Counted from the stretch's first letter, positions 51,078 to 62,508 are shown. The stretch: 64,000 bases of DNA from Sipunculus nudus (GCA_026874595.1 CM049315.1:34800164-34864163); one strand, 5' to 3'. Translations and numbers: made by a program. Notes: generated from the letters alone by a model not told the origin.

Positions 51078-51480
51078 TTTCAAGCCGACAATAATAAAGT
51101 TAAATATGCAGCCTCAAGATCCAAGCCAATGCATGCAGGAACAACCAACTTGACTATACTAATCCACTGATCCCCTGACCGAACCAACACCTGGGGTCTT
51201 GATTAACTTTAAGCAAACCAACAGATCCTCGAGCGCTTCATAATAGTCCTAATACAGTACAATAAGCCAGGCACCCAGTAACTCCTTTTCACCAACATAA
51301 CAAAAACTTTGAAATACATGCCTCACCGAACCTAGTAACCCCAGATTAATCCTACCTAATATGACAAACTTCAGCCAGATATCTGATCACTTCAGTTTGT
51401 ACCTGAAGAGTGAGCCGGCTTGAATGCTGCTCTCACGAAACAGATCTGTCGCACAAACTGATGAAGTCAAACTAACCGTA
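51078..51480 (+). mobile_element. Penelope-like element 3' region (pLTR)
   Basis: Non-coding sequence between the endonuclease stop and a (TA)n tract. It holds the hammerhead motif at 51389-51467, as expected for the long-terminal-repeat-like ends of Penelope elements. Confidence 0.65.
51389..51467 (+). ncRNA. Type I hammerhead ribozyme
   Basis: All conserved core bases are present in order: CTGAAGA (51403-51409, matching CUGANGA), stem II GTGAG/CTCAC (51410-51414 with 51432-51436, five perfect pairs, 17-base loop), GAAA (51437-51440), a minimal stem III ACA/TGT with loop GATC (51440-51449), and the cleavage triplet GTC, with cutting predicted after C51450. Stem I pairs 51389-51402 with 51451-51467: 13 Watson-Crick pairs, one mismatch and a three-base bulge. 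The tiny self-complementary stem III (ACAGATCTGT) is typical of Penelope ribozymes that may act as dimers. Confidence 0.87.
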
Positions 51481-51481
51481 C

Positions 51482-51487
<6 letters not shown>

Positions 51488-51537
<50 letters not shown>
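51488..51537. repeat. (TA)n microsatellite at the Penelope 3' end
   Basis: Uninterrupted AT repeat that begins within about 8 bases of the end of the element's recognisable sequence. Confidence 0.95.
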
Positions 51538-51539
<2 letters not shown>

Positions 51540-51540
<1 letters not shown>

Positions 51541-52500
51541 CTGAGAGAAAATGGCCTTGCTAACTGGTGATCATCGAATATTAAATATATATTCACAGAA
51601 CTATGTACTATATGTACTATATCAAAGATGCAGGAGTCTCTCATGATCAAATATTTCTAGAAGTATAATTTTTTTCCAGCTATTTGACAGTATACTTTTT
51701 AGAAACTAACCATGGGAATGTATGAACACCTGAATTAAAGAATAAGGAAGAAAGTGGAGATTAGCTGAAGTATAATAAAACACTTATAAGTTATTTACTG
51801 AAATAAAATGCTATATATAAGAAAATTCCATTTTCAATTGAGAATAAACTACATCTGATAAGTATATAATGTACTGTGTAATATATGAAAATTTTGGCTT
51901 GAAATCATTTTATAGTGCAATAAGAAAAAAAAATAAGCTTAAGAGTTGTATGAGAGGATAGTTTGTGGCATTACACTTGGTGGTTGTGGGGGGGGGGGGG
52001 GTGATATGAGAATAACTGTCAACCTATAACCCCTGCTCCCAAATGCAGTGACCCATTAGAAATCAGGTAAGCAGAGAGAGCTGCACTAAATGACCTCCAG
52101 AGACCATATATAGTGGGCTGCTTGACAATGCAGGGTAATACAATAAGAGCCTCCAAAATCAATTCCAATAATTATCTTAATTTCGAGCTTTTATTTTCAA
52201 ATTTCAGATTTTAACAGATTTTTTCCTTATGTGTACATGCTATGAAAACTAAATCAACAGAACCTACATGCAGGTATAAAATGTGCTGTGGCCAAATTTG
52301 GGCAAAATGAGGGTACTGATTTTATATTTTGCTAATAAAAAAGTTTTACCCCTGAAAAAAAGTCTCTAGCTTCAACAATTCTAATGATATGTGAGTAAAT
52401 ATCTATCTTGATTTTTTACAAAGTACATTATGTTTCGGCCTATAACTTCAAGAAATTACCCTATACTGACCTTATGTTTGGTATGTACATAGGATATATA
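51540..52500. other. AT-rich intronic DNA
   Basis: No gene is seen. A poly(G) run lies at about 51990-52001. Confidence 0.5.
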
Positions 52501-52519
52501 TAAAGGAATATTTATATCA

Positions 52520-52815
52520 AATATAGATCAAAAATAGATCAGTCGTTTTGATATTAGGCAGTCTTGAAGTTAAACAATGTGTTTTAAATAGAAAATTGAG
52601 GTTTTCCCTTAATTTCTCGAAGAAACGAAGTCGCAGTGTTCCTTTAGGTGGGAGAACTTTGGAACATCTAACTGTATACGTATATAGAACATTTTGATTC
52701 GAAGGTACAACTGTTTCAAAACGTGCATGCCTTGTTAACGGACGGCCGGACGACGAACAAAGGGCCATCACTATTTATAGCTCAGATAACTTTTAGTCAG
52801 CTGAGCTAAAAAGTG
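52520..52815. repeat. Mollusc-type dispersed repeat end (GGACGGCCGGACGACG...GAGCTAAAAA)
   Basis: The segment GACGGCCGGACGACGAACAA, then GGCCATCACTATTTATAGCTC and CAGCTGAGCTAAAAA, resembles a dispersed repeat common in bivalve genomes (a GGACGGACG block followed by a TAGCTC...GAGCTA stem). The recognition is from memory and was not searched. Confidence 0.45.
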
Positions 52816-53380
52816 GCTCAGTATAAAGCATTTTTAGAAAAATATCGCTTCATACTTTTGGAACTTAAACGTGACTGGTGACTCAAATTACCTAAAAACA
52901 ATTTAGTGCATGTGTGCGATAATTGTGGTCCATATACATGATATAATGACCGTGCAAATTTTACGAATTTTTTTCAGGCCTCTCGGAGGATATATAGAGA
53001 GTATAGCATGCACGAATATATGTTGCACTGGAGCACGACTATATATAGTATGTGTTACCCTCCGTTACGAATATATATATGTTAGTCCATAGAGACAATA
53101 TATAGTATGTTATTCTAGTATTATCCATGCAGGGGAACTGGTTTGTTATTCTGGAAGACTATTATTTTTTTTCTGGAAGACGAGTTTAGAACTTTACATT
53201 TAGTATATGAACATTTAAATAAAGAATAAATGTTTGGCACTCTGTAGAGTACGATTATGTTAATCTAGAGCTAACGTGTGCTGTATAGAGCATAAGTCTC
53301 TTATCCTGCAAGAATGACTGTATATAAAGTCGAACCTAAATATGTGTACGGACATCAACTGAACTGCGCCACAGTGCATG

Positions 53381-53450
<70 letters not shown>

Positions 53451-53460
53451 TTATATATGT
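53381..53460. repeat. (TA)n microsatellite with TTTA interruptions
   Basis: About 80 bp of TA repeat directly upstream of the hairpin at 53491. Confidence 0.95.
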
Positions 53461-53490
53461 TTATATATAGAAGAGCACGCACATTATAAG

Positions 53491-53564
53491 GGCAGTCATA
53501 TATACCAAGGAGTTTACAGGACATATATAAACTCCCTGTAAACTCCTTGTATATACTGTCATGC
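53491..53564. repeat. Long imperfect hairpin
   Basis: TATATACCAAGGAGTTTACA and the following GG (53499-53520) pair with CCTGTAAACTCCTTGTATAT and adjoining bases (53535-53556). There is one bulged base and a 14-base loop, and a further TGACAG-like extension outside. Confidence 0.8.
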
Positions 53565-53706
53565 AAAAAAAAACCTCAAACAAACACACACCTTAACCCA
53601 TCCGTCGAAAGAAGATTAAACAGGTAATAAAAAATGTCCGAAATTGTTTGATCATAAAATGCATAAATATAAGATTATTGGGAAAATATATAAAGAAATA
53701 TTAAGG

Positions 53707-53759
<53 letters not shown>

Positions 53760-53809
53760 ATGAGGGAATTATTTCTAAGTCGCTTTTAAAATATACTATA
53801 TACTTGTAT

Positions 53810-53996
53810 CAGGCGCGGAACAAGGGGGGGGGGGGAGGGGGGAGGGGCTGTCGACCCCCTTCTCTCAACCATCAATATTTTTTTAGACCAATTTTAAACC
53901 ATGACAGGTAAATTGTTCGGAATAATCAACCAATGTTTACCTACACTAGCGTTAACCCCCCCCCCCCCGGCAAAAAAAATCCTGGAACCGCGCCTG
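53810..53996. mobile_element. Small MITE, hAT-like termini
   Basis: Ends CAGGCGCGGAACAAGG and, inverted, CAGGCGCGGTTCCAGG, followed on each inner side by long G/C runs. The terminal style fits hAT MITEs, but an 8-bp target duplication is not clear. Confidence 0.6.
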
Positions 53997-53999
53997 TAC

Positions 54000-54828
54000 A
54001 TGCGTGTTTTTCATAGTGTTGGGGAGATGTCCCCGAGTCCCCCTGAGACAAGGCCCACACATGCAATAACTGATGATTAGAAATCAAATACTCATGCTGT
54101 ATAACGGTATGGACCGAGAAATAATTCTGTTGCTTCGAACTAATCGAGCCAGGAAATGTCACCAACCTCCAGGATATATAGGCCCTACATAGCTTTTTTC
54201 ACACTTTATCTGGTGTATTTTGTACACACATACCCACGCTAGATCGATGGAATTCGCCGTTGCCTGGTACAGCTCGTTTCACTATCGATACACCGTGATA
54301 TCTTAATGGTGGTACGGCCTGCCACGCGAAGATCTGCGTTTTCCGGGGTCACATCGTCCCGAGAGTGAATGATTTACGAGACACGCTACTGTGCATGGTA
54401 CAGGACATGCATATGGTCAAAGTGCGTGGACTTCGATCGGTCCTAATTCATATGTGGGCCTAAGTGTTGGTATATGTGTGTGCATGCGTTAACGCATGGA
54501 TGGGGCAATGAAAGACATCACTTGCCTATAAAAACTGAACTTTCAATATTAAGGCGCAAACAAAAAGTTAATACAATTTATTTACTTTTTTGTCACTTCA
54601 TAGATTGTCATTTATAATGAGCATTTTGCTGATTTAAGTTTTAAGAGACACAAATCCAATACATAAAAAGACTTTTGATGCATTATTTCATAAATTATAT
54701 GAATTCTGATAAATAAATCATAATAAACTTTTATTATTAAAAACGGGTAAGCGGTTCTGAGTGGTCAAGCTTTAGTATATTATTTATTACAAATATACAA
54801 GTAATCACCTTATAATATGCATTCGGAA

Positions 54829-54871
<43 letters not shown>

Positions 54872-54996
54872 AAAGTATATTTTATACTAATATATAAATA
54901 CTAAGTGAAATTATTTATATAATTTTCATAAAAAACACTGTGCTTTAACACTGAAACTTTGTATACCGTACAAAGCTAATAAAAATGATACGAACA

Positions 54997-55058
<62 letters not shown>

Positions 55059-57001
55059 ATATTCCCCTAATAATATCCCCTCTTTCGATATAATGAGTCG
55101 CATTATCGTATTTTTAAAACAAAATGTATAGAGTAACTAATAGAGAGTTTATAATTGGGCGTTTTCATTTCATTTTATAATGTTCGCAATGAAAAAAATT
55201 ATGTTATTTTAATCTGCTGCTATTATTCTTATCATAATGATGATGGTATGGTGATAATGATGATTATTGTTAATATTCTTATGACGTCGGTTATAATAAT
55301 AATAATTATAATGATAATAATTTAATAATAATAACAAAAAAAATAATTATAACATTATTGTTATCATTTATATTATTTTTATTATTATTATAATAAAGTT
55401 ATCATTATTGTTATTATTATTATCATGATTATCTTTATCGGTATTATCATCATCATTATTTCATGATCAATACAGTCTATTTTATTATAAACCGGTACAT
55501 TCAGTTACTGAAAGGACTGATTATATTTAAAAAAAAACTTATTTGACTGTTAAAATAAAACTGAAAAACAGACTTAACTAAATGTGAAAGATTAAAAAAA
55601 AACCAAACAAACTATTCCATACAATCATATTAAAGTATCAAATAATAGCAGTAATAGTATGATATGAACATCGTTGTTACACTTAAGGTTACTATTGATA
55701 TATATCGATTTTATATGGCATTTTATAGGGTATACATGCCTCATTTAACTATAGCAAACTGAGGTTTTTAATACGAAAGCAAGATGAACAGGGTCACATG
55801 ATATAGAATATACAAAGAAAGAACTACATTTGTTATGCGTGACTGGAAAGCATTATAATTTTTGGGATATTATTTGATTATTTTTTATTTATTAATGACG
55901 TAGAGCATGAATGCTGGGAAGGATATTCTGCGTTGATAATCACAATACAGGTATTTGTGTTCGACCAGAAAGCAAAAAGAACTTTTTTGGCTATACACAT
56001 AAGTAAGTGTAACAGAAAATAATAATAAACCGAATAACAAAAATTGATAGTCATTAAAAATTGAGGGGAAAATTTATTCGCACAATTGTAAAGAAAAAAA
56101 AATTCTGATATTAATGTAACTGCTTCTTAATCACACAGTATAATTTAATTAAACTTAAGGTTTTTAAGAATGAAATAATTAATTCAGGACTTAAAGCATC
56201 TTAAAAAATGTGCAACTACTTTTATTTAATTATATATCCTTTTCTGTTTATTATGCAAATTAAAAATTGCAACCATTGTTCAGGTATATCTACTGTTTCG
56301 TTAAACCTGAAAGTGGAAATAAAACATTGCTCTACATTATTCTTCCCCATGCACTATATCTTATCTTTAAAAATACGCTTTATCAGTATAACAATGTTTT
56401 AATGCGTTTAAATTATACACAATGTATTGTACATATATTGTCATATATAGTTTTGCTCTCTCTTTATATTTTATCATATATTATATATATATAATAATTA
56501 TTATTATAATTATAAAAATTCAGTCTTCATAATGAACAAACATTCCTATTACTTTAATCCAAAGCCCACATTTGTAAAATTGTGTACAAGCTTTCCACGT
56601 GACAAGACTGCTGCATGTTATGCATTCTGCTGTTGTATTCATACCTCATTGGCTCATTAAAAACAATTAAAATAACGAACAGGAACCTTAATTAATTAAG
56701 TTAATTTCATCTAATCTCAATTATTCGACCTTATGCATTGTCATACGATTGAGCATATTATTCAAATGTTAATATGTAAATAACAAAATTTAAAAATTTT
56801 TCTTCGAGTTGATATATAGACAGGTGTAACCTGTAACCATAATGGGTAATAATGTAAATATCGTTAAAATTATCGAGTTAATATTGTGAATGCGGGCAAA
56901 TAATTGTTTCATTAGAAAAACACAAGAAATTAACATTATAAATCGAAATATGAACAAATATAAACATGTTTCCTTTACACTTTGTTAAGTGACGAAATTT
57001 G

Positions 57002-57003
<2 letters not shown>
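54000..57003. other. AT-rich intronic DNA with TTA/TAA-rich block
   Basis: No gene is seen. 54230-54440 is of balanced composition with no clear motif cluster. (TA)n tracts lie at 54833-54868 and 55003-55052. 55240-55460 is a degenerate (ATT/ATA)n block. Confidence 0.5.
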
Positions 57004-57070
<67 letters not shown>

Positions 57071-57312
57071 ATTTGTATTCATTTTGTAAACATACCGGCT
57101 TTCCCTTAATTCCTTCCTGATTAAAATTGTCAAGTAGTTCCTGTGTTGTTTTATTCGGTTATATTCTAGACATTAGGAACTCAAACATTTTTCAGAACAA
57201 AAAAAAAATAGAATTTAAAAGTAAAAAAGCTCAGGCAAATTATCATGAAACATACACAGTTTGAAATTGCGCACGTGCGTGTATAAATATGAGCATGCGT
57301 GTCTCTGTTTAG

Positions 57313-57316
<4 letters not shown>

Positions 57317-57356
<40 letters not shown>
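57317..57356. repeat. (GA)n microsatellite
   Basis: About 20 uninterrupted AG units. Confidence 0.95.
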
Positions 57357-57358
<2 letters not shown>

Positions 57359-57399
57359 GCAAACAAAGCATCTATCAGTTCTTAGCTGCTTCACAATCC

Positions 57400-57710
57400 T
57401 TCATGGAACCAATTCACAGAAAACAAGAAAACGACTTGGATAATGCATGGACCATTCTACCATGATTACAGCTCTGAGCCGTACGGAATGTTATAAAACA
57501 CCACTTGGCTTTTTTTATAAGGAGAACGCCAGGCTTTTCCTGCAAGGAATTAATACCCGATCCATGAAACAGATACATGTGAAGGTTAATTTCCTGGCGG
57601 CTGATGCCAGAACTACTGTTGCTCTCAGCCTCGAATTGATATTCGTGGATACCATCATGACCGGACCATTACCGACTTTTTAGAGTGAGAGCGGATAAAA
57701 TTCATTTGCT
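57400..57710. other. Balanced-composition stretch, function unknown
   Basis: GC-balanced and non-repetitive, with a 78-codon plus-strand frame (57447-57683) that I do not recognise. It has no clear splice sites. It may be a non-coding conserved element. Confidence 0.3.
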
Positions 57711-57978
57711 GGCTCGTTCTGCATATATACTGTTTATATCTATTTGAAACAACAGCCAGCTGATGAACTCACCCACATAGACACAATGAAAACCAACTTA
57801 GCTTTACTCATTATCTTCTTATATCGTGGGTATAAGGCCATCAGTGCGTATATAGTTTGAACACCAAGTTTACAGATTCAACATTACATGAAACAATTTT
57901 ACTTGTGTAATGAACCCCAAAGGTATATAACCATAACTGGTTCTGGTACCCGCATGACTTCACGAGAGTTCCTCTTAA

Positions 57979-58443
57979 AGGTGCCCAATCACCAAACTTT
58001 TTATAAAGAATTTATGTGATTTCTAGCTTCCTCTGTGTATATATTAATGATCTAAGGGTAACTTTGGTTGTGAAAAGTTCTTATAATGCCATCGTGAAAG
58101 ATGTATAACCTGTTTATCAAGAACATGTTTGTAAACACAGTAATTTGACAAACTGGAAAACATATAACCTAAGGTGGTAGGTTGCATATATGCGGAGGCA
58201 GAAAGGTTACTTGTTGCAAAATCCCATTTGCAATGCTCTGGATTATCTCACTTGCTGCTTACCAGATGCCCTTGTTGAATTTGTTTTCATTATTTTGGTG
58301 GGCCCCCATTTATTATAAACACGTTGGTATAAACAAAACAAGCAGTCTGTGTGCGGGGGTTTCCATGTTTTCTGGCATATTTTTATGAAAGCTCAAAGGG
58401 ATTACCATTAGTTAATAAAGGTCAGATCGGTGAATGGGCCCCT
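57979..58443. mobile_element. MITE with TTAA target duplication (465 bp)
   Basis: Ends AGGTGCCCAATCACC and, inverted, AGGGGCCCATTCACC, each flanked by TTAA (57975-57978 and 58444-58447). TTAA targets are used by piggyBac and Kolobok transposases. No transposase frame is present. Confidence 0.75.
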
Positions 58444-58447
58444 TTAA

Positions 58448-58760
58448 ATAAAGATCCGTCTGGTTGAAGCATACACATATGGAGACACGTTTACGGCACA
58501 TATCCCACAACAAACATAATGTCAGTCAGCTTTGTTTGATTTTATCATCGATATCAATCAACAGTAACCATCGAAGGCAGGGCAACATAATATGAAGTGT
58601 TCAACTAAGTGACAAACATAGATACAAGTGCCCCTACAGGGGCAGTGAGTACAAGACATACATGCAGGGTCTCACTACGGGGGGCCGATCACCAAACCAG
58701 GTGCGCGTCACTCAGTACATGCCTGGACTACGGAAGTGGACGAGTGCAAGTACATATTTC

Positions 58761-58800
<40 letters not shown>

Positions 58801-59064
58801 TATAAGAAGAACCATTAAGTAAATATCCTTTCTAAATCGTGTAAATGAATGTTTAAAATTCTGTTTATCCAGAGTGCCCAAGTGTGCATTTTGCATTTTA
58901 AGGGTCACCAATGTCACCATGGATATATCAGTTGCATATGGTTTTTGAATATACAGCATGTTCTTATTATATGTAGTTTTCCCATGAGTGACTCTGTGTA
59001 TCTTCATATTTTGGTTGCCAGGAGATTCCCTACGTGTACCGGGCCGTATATATGTTTTAAGTAT
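58448..59064. other. Intronic DNA without a recognised element
   Basis: (TA)n at 58764-58798. No gene is seen. Confidence 0.5.
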
Positions 59065-60400
59065 TAGACTGGTCTCTGTGTATCCATGCTTGTTGGAAGT
59101 GTCTCTGTGTATCTGCGTGTTTGATTTGTCTCTGTGTTTCTATGTGTTTGATTTGTCTCTGTGTATTTATGTTTTTTATTTGTCTCTGTGTATTTATGTG
59201 TTTTGATATGTCTCTGTATCTGCGTGTTTCATTTTGTTTCTGTGTATCTGCGTGTTTTGATTTGTCTCCGTGTATCTGTGATTTGATTTGTCTCTGTGTA
59301 TCTGCGTGTTTTGATGTAACTCTGTGTATCTATGTTTTGATTTGTCTATGTGTATCTGTGTGTTTTGATTTGTCTCTGTGTATCTGTGTTTTGATTTGTC
59401 TCGGTGTTTCTGTGTGTCTTGATTTGTCTCTGTGTAAATGTGTTTTAATTTGTCTCTGTGTATTTTATTTTATTTATCTCTGTGTATCTTTGTTTTGATT
59501 GGTCTCTGTGTATCTGCGTGTTTTGATTTGTCTCGGTGTATCTGTGTTTTAATTTGTATCTGTGTATCTGTGTTTTGATTTTTCTCTGTATATATGTGTC
59601 TTTTGATTTGCCTCGGTGTATCTGTGTTTTGATTTGTCTCTGTGTATCTGTGTTTTGAGTTTCTCTGTGTATCTATGTGTTTTAATTTGTCTTTATGTAT
59701 CTGTGTTTTTTTATTTGTCGCTGTGTATCTTTGTGTTTATTTATTTGTCTCTGTCTATCTGCGTGTTTTGATTTGTCTCTGTATATCTGTGTGTTTTGAC
59801 TTGGCCCTGTGTATCTATGTTTTGATTTGTCTCTGTGTATCTGTATGTTTTGAATATCAGAGTGATACTACGTGTATCTCTGTGTAATTGCGTGTTTTTA
59901 TTAACATATATGTCTATATGTATCTACATGTTGGAGTAGGCGTGTCACATGTGTCTCTGTGTATCCAATTTGGAAATGTTCCTATGTACCTGGGTTCACT
60001 GACGTGTCTCTGTGTATCCATGTGTTTTGATGTGTCTCTGTGTATCCACTTGTTTTGATGTGTCTCTGTGTTCACGTGTTCAGAGTAACTGTTGAGTCTC
60101 TGCGTATCTGTTTGTTCAGATGTGTCTCTGTGTATCCATATTAGATGCGTCTCTGTGTATTTACGTGTTTTGATGTCTATGTGTAACCATGTGTTTTAAG
60201 TATTACATGTGTCGCCCTGTATCCATATTATGTGTATCTGTGTATCTGCGTGTTTTGATGTCTCTGCAGGCGTATCCATGTGTTTTGAGTATCGTATGTG
60301 TCTCTGTGTATCCTTGTTATATGTGTCTCTGTGTATCTGCGTGTTTTAAGTATCCATGTTAGATGTGTCTCTGTGTATCTGCATGCTTTGATGTGCATAT
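59065..60400. repeat. 1.3-kb minisatellite, unit about 26-29 bp
   Basis: Roughly 45 diverged copies of a unit close to TGTCTCTGTGTATCTGTGTT followed by TTGATT. Units vary in length, and the last third (from about 59900) has longer, more irregular units with ATCCATGT. Cys/Leu-rich frames across it are translations of the repeat, not genes. Confidence 0.9.
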
Positions 60401-60776
60401 AAAAAGTGTCACCTATGGACTATGAGGGTTATGAAGTGTTTTGAATATTATTTTGTAACACCTTCTGTGTATATCCGTCGTTAGAGTATCCGATTTTCAC
60501 ACACACATAACCCCCCCACCCACATTTATATATATATAAGTATATGTGTGTGTGTAAAGTACATTTTTATTTTGAGTCTATGTTAGATTTATGCATTTAT
60601 GTATATCAGTGCATATTTGTTTACATCATTGATGTTCATTTACATTGATCCATCTGGGTATTCACGTCGCATGCAGGACTATCTCTATATAAGGGACAGG
60701 GTTAACATTTATAATGCGTTATAAATACAAACAATCCAAGCAAAATGTGTTTGTGTACGTCTGTGCGTCCGCTTAC
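60401..60776. other. Intronic DNA next to exon 1
   Basis: AT-rich with ACACACAC-type and TGTGTG words. It ends at the splice donor. Confidence 0.5.
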
Positions 60777-61269
60777 CTGACCAGTTTGCCTTCCACTGAT
60801 GTGCATGTGACTTGGTAGTTTTCATCCACGGGAAGTGCATGGGAGGCTGGGACCCGCTGGAGGAATCCTCGTTTCCCCGCGAGGTGTCGCCACCCTTGGG
60901 TTCGCCCTGGGGTTGCGGGGCCGTGGGGGCGTGGGCGGGCGGGGGTTGGGCTGCCGCGTCTGTGTGTTGCTGTAGCACCTTGAGGGGTGGAGTTGAGGTG
61001 AGATGTGAAGCCGTGTGGTGCCCCATGTGCGCCGGTGTGGTGTTAGCTAGGGTGCTGACCATTTGTTGGTGGTGATGGCTGACCGCCTCCAGGTGGAGCT
61101 GCCCGTCAACGATGCTCATTGCTTGCCCCCCGTACTGAGGAGGGAGCTGTGGGGCTGGCTTTGTACCGTATACACACGCGGGTGGCGGCTGCGGCCCGTA
61201 CGGTCCCAAGCCGTACGCCTCCCTCCCGTACAATCCCGGCTGGTTGTAGTATTGTCCACTACCATCCAT
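60777..61269 (-). CDS. Xlox: Xlox/Pdx homeobox gene, exon 1 (N-terminus and hexapeptide)
   Basis: The exon encodes 164 residues plus the first base of a Gly codon, then a consensus donor (G|GTAAGC, intron starting at 60776). The chosen ATG at 61269-61267 sits in a strong Kozak context (GCCGCCATGG). It is followed closely by a QYYN...PPACVYG stretch that resembles the conserved start of PDX1 proteins. The middle is rich in His, Pro and Gln with no fold visible. Residues 145-150 are HFPWMK; FPWM (60823-60834) is the hexapeptide that contacts PBC/PBX cofactors. The following TTKSHAHQWKANWSG matches the PDX1 segment after its hexapeptide. The position of the intron, between hexapeptide and homeodomain, matches the two-exon structure of Pdx1. 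An in-frame Met lies 16 codons upstream, and a CAG acceptor-like site (TTAACAG) lies between the two Met codons, so a 5' leader exon is possible. Confidence 0.93.
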
Positions 61270-61560
61270 GGCGGCCAGTGGGTCTGTTAACGAGAGGTTA
61301 AAAACATGTGTTAGCATGATGCAGTCAGAAGCGGCTCACAGCCAGCATATCACCGGCTACATGGTTCCTATCGTTAACATTAACTATACCTAACCGACTG
61401 CGGTGGTGCCATAGGGCCCAGCAGGTCACGTGATCCGTTATCAGTCCACTGATAAGAGGCCTTGATTCAAGACGGATCATTAGTAATCTGCCTGTCAATG
61501 ACGTCACTTAAAAAAGGCGGGAGAATATGACAGGAGGCGGGGCTTCGGTTGACAAACGGT
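61270..61560 (-). promoter_or_regulatory. Candidate Xlox proximal promoter
   Basis: This stretch upstream of the start codon is GC-balanced among AT-rich flanks. It holds a palindromic E-box TCACGTGA (61426-61433), an 18-bp palindrome TTATCAGT-CC-ACTGATAA with two facing GATA motifs (61438-61455), a TGTCAA/TTGACA MEIS-like motif beside a perfect CRE TGACGTCA (61499-61506), and GC-box-like GGCGGG and GGCGGGGC (61517 and 61536-61543). No convincing TATA box lies close by; a TTTATAAAAA at about 61757 is distant. The transcription start is not determined. Confidence 0.55.
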
Positions 61561-62225
61561 TGTCCAGTTAGGTAGCAACCATGCATGGTAATTGGTACCG
61601 TACGCAGTATTTCTGACGGTCAAACCGTTATTAAGTGCTTGCTACTCATTTAAAAGGACCAAATATACAATACAAATATATAGCAATCCATAAAACTCCG
61701 ATATAAATAAAACAATCCATGAATATATACACCAGTTTAAAACCGTGCAGCGTTTTTTTATAAAAAGTTGAAGCAAAATATCCTACCATGGATCCGTAAT
61801 TGTGAACTAATGAAAATTAATGATTGATTTACCATTTGAAGATAACCTCGTATTCCTCACAACTAGTCATTCTTTATACTTATATATATGATAAAAAAAA
61901 AATCATTATAATTCTGAATTCTTCCTGTTTTATATTTTATTTAAATCAGATCTGCGATTGCAGATTACCCACGCTTTAGATTACCCCCCCCCCCATTTTG
62001 CGACAATTTTATACATTTATTATTTACAATCTGGTATATTCCACGTGGTTTATTAACAAAATATATAATGAGTTTGTAGCATAAAAATTTATTATGTGAT
62101 CAATTCAACGAGGGGGGAGGGTATAATCAAGCTGAACAGTATAAGAGGGTAACCTGGAATTACGTTCAGACCTATAGACGTTAGATATCGGAATAGACTC
62201 TATAAGAAAGTGTCTAAGAAATACA
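61560..62225. other. Upstream AT-rich DNA
   Basis: No gene is seen. 61951-61990 carries CAGATTACCC with a poly(C) run, a member of the family also seen at 11590 and 63931. Confidence 0.5.
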
Positions 62226-62229
62226 TGTG

Positions 62230-62272
<43 letters not shown>

Positions 62273-62274
62273 TA

Positions 62275-62332
<58 letters not shown>

Positions 62333-62335
<3 letters not shown>

Positions 62336-62508
62336 TAAAACCTGGAAATTACGACCACCAACGAGATCTCGATAAAGTGGTCTCTCTTTCGAGGTGTTCG
62401 TCTAAGCGAGGTCTGATATTAAGAGCAACTACGAATCGGGACCGCGAAAAAAGTGGTCGTTATTTTGAGGCGGTCGCAAAAATGAGGTGATCGCTAAACG
62501 AGTTTTTA

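Larger units (their letters stand above)
16561..60776 (-). other. Xlox intron 1 (about 44.2 kb)
   Basis: Inferred from the GTAAGC donor at 60771-60776 and the TTTGCAG acceptor at 16561-16567, which join phase-compatible coding exons. The intron fills about two thirds of the window. It contains no exon I can recognise, but holds a Ty3/gypsy remnant, a Penelope fragment with ribozyme, several MITEs, many (TA)n tracts and islands of balanced base composition. The gypsy and Penelope remnants are antisense to Xlox. Small extra exons cannot be excluded without transcript data, though the two-exon structure agrees with known Pdx genes. Confidence 0.88.

Noticed and set aside
51458-51464. A second CTGATGA that could start another hammerhead
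   Set aside because: It is the 3' strand of stem I of the first ribozyme, and no GAAA with a second stem follows.
57447-57683. A 78-codon frame in balanced DNA
   Set aside because: No known domain, splice context or neighbouring coding sequence.
59121-59887. Cys/Leu-rich frames of 80-125 codons
   Set aside because: They translate the TCTCTGTGTATC minisatellite and shift frame with unit length.
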